A stretch of DNA of 45,639 nucleotides, from NCBI GenBank assembly GCA_035946955.1, contig DASYYE010000289.1:1-45639 (forward strand), given 5' to 3'. This document shows positions 41,999-45,639 of this stretch, in pieces. Each line of letters opens with the position of its first letter. Position 1 is the stretch's first letter. Under the pieces are notes generated by a model. That model was not told the DNA's origin. It saw nothing but the letters and a program-made list of their open reading frames with translations, and searched no databases. Position numbers and translations under genes: made by a program. Source of the DNA: DASYYE01 sp035946955 (GTDB taxonomy: Bacteria; Actinomycetota; Actinomycetes; Streptosporangiales; Streptosporangiaceae).

Positions 41999-42532
41999 TC
42001 AGTAGGTATTCACGGTGCACCGGCCGTCGACGAACATCGGCGTGGTGTCGACCGGCAGGCTGGGGTCCGGGTCCACGATGATGTCGAAGTTCCCGGTGAT
42101 GGACGCCTCGCAGTCGGCGAGGGCGGGCTCAGGCTGGAGGCCGTCGTCCGGCCCCATCCAGAGGTCGACGTGGTAAGTGCCGTTGCTCCAGTCCGTGGTG
42201 CATTCGGCGCAGCCGTCCTCCATGATGAAGTATTTCTCCAGGTGGGGGACGTAGATGATGGTGCCTGGGGCGAATTCGTTCGCGTCGGTCGCGAAGGTGA
42301 CTGGCTGGCTGTAGGTGCCGAGGTCTTCGGTTGCGATGGTGTGGATCTGGGGGTAGGCGATCTGGGCGGTGCCGAAGTGGCCCATTCCGTCGTCGTTGTC
42401 GTTGTACCCGTACGAGGTGACAAGCACGTTGATCGTCTGTGTGTCCGCGAACGCGGGTGAGGCCGGACTGGCGAGGAAGAGCCCGAGGCCGCCGGATGCT
42501 GCCGCGAGCAGGAAGGTGAGCCGTCGGATCAT
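41999..42532 (-). CDS. Secreted 3D/barwin-like double-psi barrel protein
   Basis: ATG 42532 has AAGGAG six bases upstream. The product is 177 residues with a clear signal peptide (MIRRLTFLLAAASGGLGLFL then ASPASPAFA, cleavage near residue 29). The mature part has the 3D-type pattern: TSYGYNDNDDGMGHFGTAQI, TFATDANEFAPGTIIYVPHL and KYFIMEDGCAECTTDWSNGT then YHVDLWMG. Such barrels occur in cell-wall-acting and extracellular proteins; the cysteines probably pair. Activity is not established. Confidence 0.7.
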   Translation of the reverse strand: MIRRLTFLLAAASGGLGLFLASPASPAFADTQTINVLVTSYGYNDNDDGMGHFGTAQIAYPQIHTIATEDLGTYSQPVTFATDANEFAPGTIIYVPHLEKYFIMEDGCAECTTDWSNGTYHVDLWMGPDDGLQPEPALADCEASITGNFDIIVDPDPSLPVDTTPMFVDGRCTVNTY

Positions 42533-42945
42533 GTATTACTCCTTTACTCTGTTCCAGGCATCGATGGCCCCAGGGCACCACTGGCGATGCGGGAATATGT
42601 GAGAAATTCCTAAGTATTGGGTGCTAGTAGTTAGGCCCGGGGTAAGACCGCCCTATTGGTGCAGGGGATCCCGTTGTGTCATGGATCGTTTGTACCGGGG
42701 CCGGGCAGAATGGGTCATCGGCCAACTGGCCGAACGTCGCCGGGTGCTTCCGGCAACACGGACCGGGCGCAACAGCACCTGTCACATAAGACATATGTTG
42801 CGGCCGGAGGTTCTGACTCCGGGCACCAGGGAGGGTCACGAGCCTGGCACAGCAGACAGGCTCAGCCGGACAGCTTGTGCCCAGACTGCGCCTGGAGTGT
42901 AAGGAGTGTCAGGGGGGATAGGAAGACGGGGCGGCACCGGGACGG
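42533..42945. other. Intergenic region upstream of glgX
   Basis: This 413-bp divergent gap holds the ribosome site of the secreted barrel gene near 42540 and, presumably, a glgX promoter. A palindrome at 42718-42733 is listed separately. An open frame from ATG 42681 (MDRLYRGRAEWVIGQLAERR) has no ribosome site or recognised relative. Confidence 0.3.
42718..42733. promoter_or_regulatory. Palindrome upstream of glgX
   Basis: TCGGCCA-AC-TGGCCGA is a perfect 7-bp inverted repeat about 210 bp upstream of the glgX start. It could be an operator of the glycogen/trehalose genes, but distance and GC-richness leave chance open. Confidence 0.25.
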
Positions 42946-45091
<2,146 letters not shown>

Positions 45092-45099
<8 letters not shown>

Positions 45100-45639
45100 C
45101 CGCCGCAGGCCAGCCTCGACCTACCGGCTGCAGCTGCATCCCGGCTTCGGGTTCGCCGACGCCGCTGGGCTCGCCGACTACCTGGCCGGCCTGGGTGTGA
45201 CGCACGTGTACCTGTCGCCCGTCCTGCAGGCGGCTCCCGGCTCCCAGCATGGCTACGACGTGGTGGACCACTCGCGGCTGTCCGCGGACCTCGGCGGGCA
45301 CACGGCATTCACGGACATGGCCGAACGTTTCCACAGCCACGGACTCGGCGTGGTCGTGGACATCGTGCCCAACCACATGGCGATCCCCACGCCCGAGTAC
45401 CTCGCCGCCCAGGTCTGGTCGGTACTGGCGCAGGGCAGGGACTCCCCGTACGCGCACTGGTTCGACATCGACTGGGAGGCGCAGGGGGGCAGGCTGCTCA
45501 TGCCCATCCTGGCGGGGCCCGCCGCGGAGTGCCTGAGCGACCTCACCGTCGACCATGCGCCCCGCGACTCCGGCCTCGCGGGCGGCGGCCCGGTGCTGCG
45601 CTACTTCGACCACGTGCTGCCGCTGCGGGCGGGCACCGA
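45092..45639 (+). CDS. treY: Maltooligosyl trehalose synthase, N-terminal part (runs off the window)
   Basis: GTG 45092 overlaps the glgX stop. The 182 codons present read STYRLQLHPGFGFADAAGLA, YLAGLGVTHVYLSPVLQAAP, GSQHGYDVVDHSRLSADLGG and VVVDIVPNHMAIPTPEY, the GH13 start of TreY. The enzyme turns the reducing end of maltodextrin into a trehalose unit, which TreZ then releases. The catalytic residues lie beyond the right edge, so integrity cannot be judged. A treZ gene is expected downstream. Confidence 0.93.

Noticed and set aside
42681..42902. Plus-strand frame upstream of glgX (MDRLYRGRAEWVIG...)
   Set aside because: No ribosome site, late part reads as noise, and it lies in the promoter gap.

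Overview
The window comes from a high-GC actinobacterium. Pointers are roughly two-thirds or more G+C in most genes, GTG and TTG starts, an AfsR/SARP regulator, a large LuxR (LAL-type) ATPase regulator, a mycothiol-amidase-like PIG-L deacetylase, an LLM flavin oxidoreductase, a MhuD-like monooxygenase and the GlgX-TreY trehalose/glycogen route. A soil member of Streptosporangiales or a related order is plausible; the sequence does not fix it further. No rRNA, tRNA, CRISPR array or intact mobile element was seen.

Layout. 1-13 kb is a regulator-rich block: an M50B-type membrane protease, an AfsR-like SARP-NB-ARC-TPR regulator broken by an in-frame TAA, a decayed secreted-protein gene, a membrane-anchored NB-ARC-TPR protein, an LLM monooxygenase, a remnant that reads like a PDZ domain, a LAL regulator and a quinone-oxidoreductase-like dehydrogenase. 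12.7-14.7 kb is a decay zone with an IS701-like transposase remnant, a gene stub beside it and a frameshifted DUF4304-type gene around one intact membrane-protein gene. 14.8-22.4 kb holds single metabolic genes: VOC protein, secreted polysaccharide deacetylase, DinB protein, a coupled ArsR/SRPBCC pair with a palindromic operator candidate, PIG-L deacetylase, TrpB2, a secreted protein and a DJ-1/PfpI protein.

22.4-26.5 kb is a cell-wall salvage unit: a secreted amidase, divergent from a coupled amino-sugar kinase and MurQ etherase. 26.5-28 kb is a clearly lower-GC multi-pass membrane gene with an N-terminal zinc-knuckle-like motif. 28.4-35.7 kb carries a tyrosine-phosphatase-like protein, a DHFR-like reductase, a two-domain GNAT enzyme, a Uma2 nuclease-fold protein, an alpha/beta hydrolase abutting a ubiquitin-like/Mut7-C protein, a peroxiredoxin and a large unrecognised protein ending in a membrane hairpin. 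36.1-42.5 kb has a beta-lactamase-family hydrolase followed by a PaaK ligase, a 4-TM protein, a MhuD-like monooxygenase, a molbindin, a lipocalin/CrtC-like protein, a GNAT enzyme and a secreted 3D-like barrel protein. From 42.9 kb to the end are GlgX and the start of TreY, overlapping by 8 bases.

The most notable features are the unusual density of broken genes and remnants in the first 15 kb (in-frame stop, several frameshifts, IS remnant, orphan C-termini), three STAND-type ATPases within 11.5 kb, the compact muropeptide salvage unit, and two unrecognised membrane proteins (26458-27960 and 33753-35714). I found no complete, clearly novel multi-gene system; the best candidates are listed with their limits.
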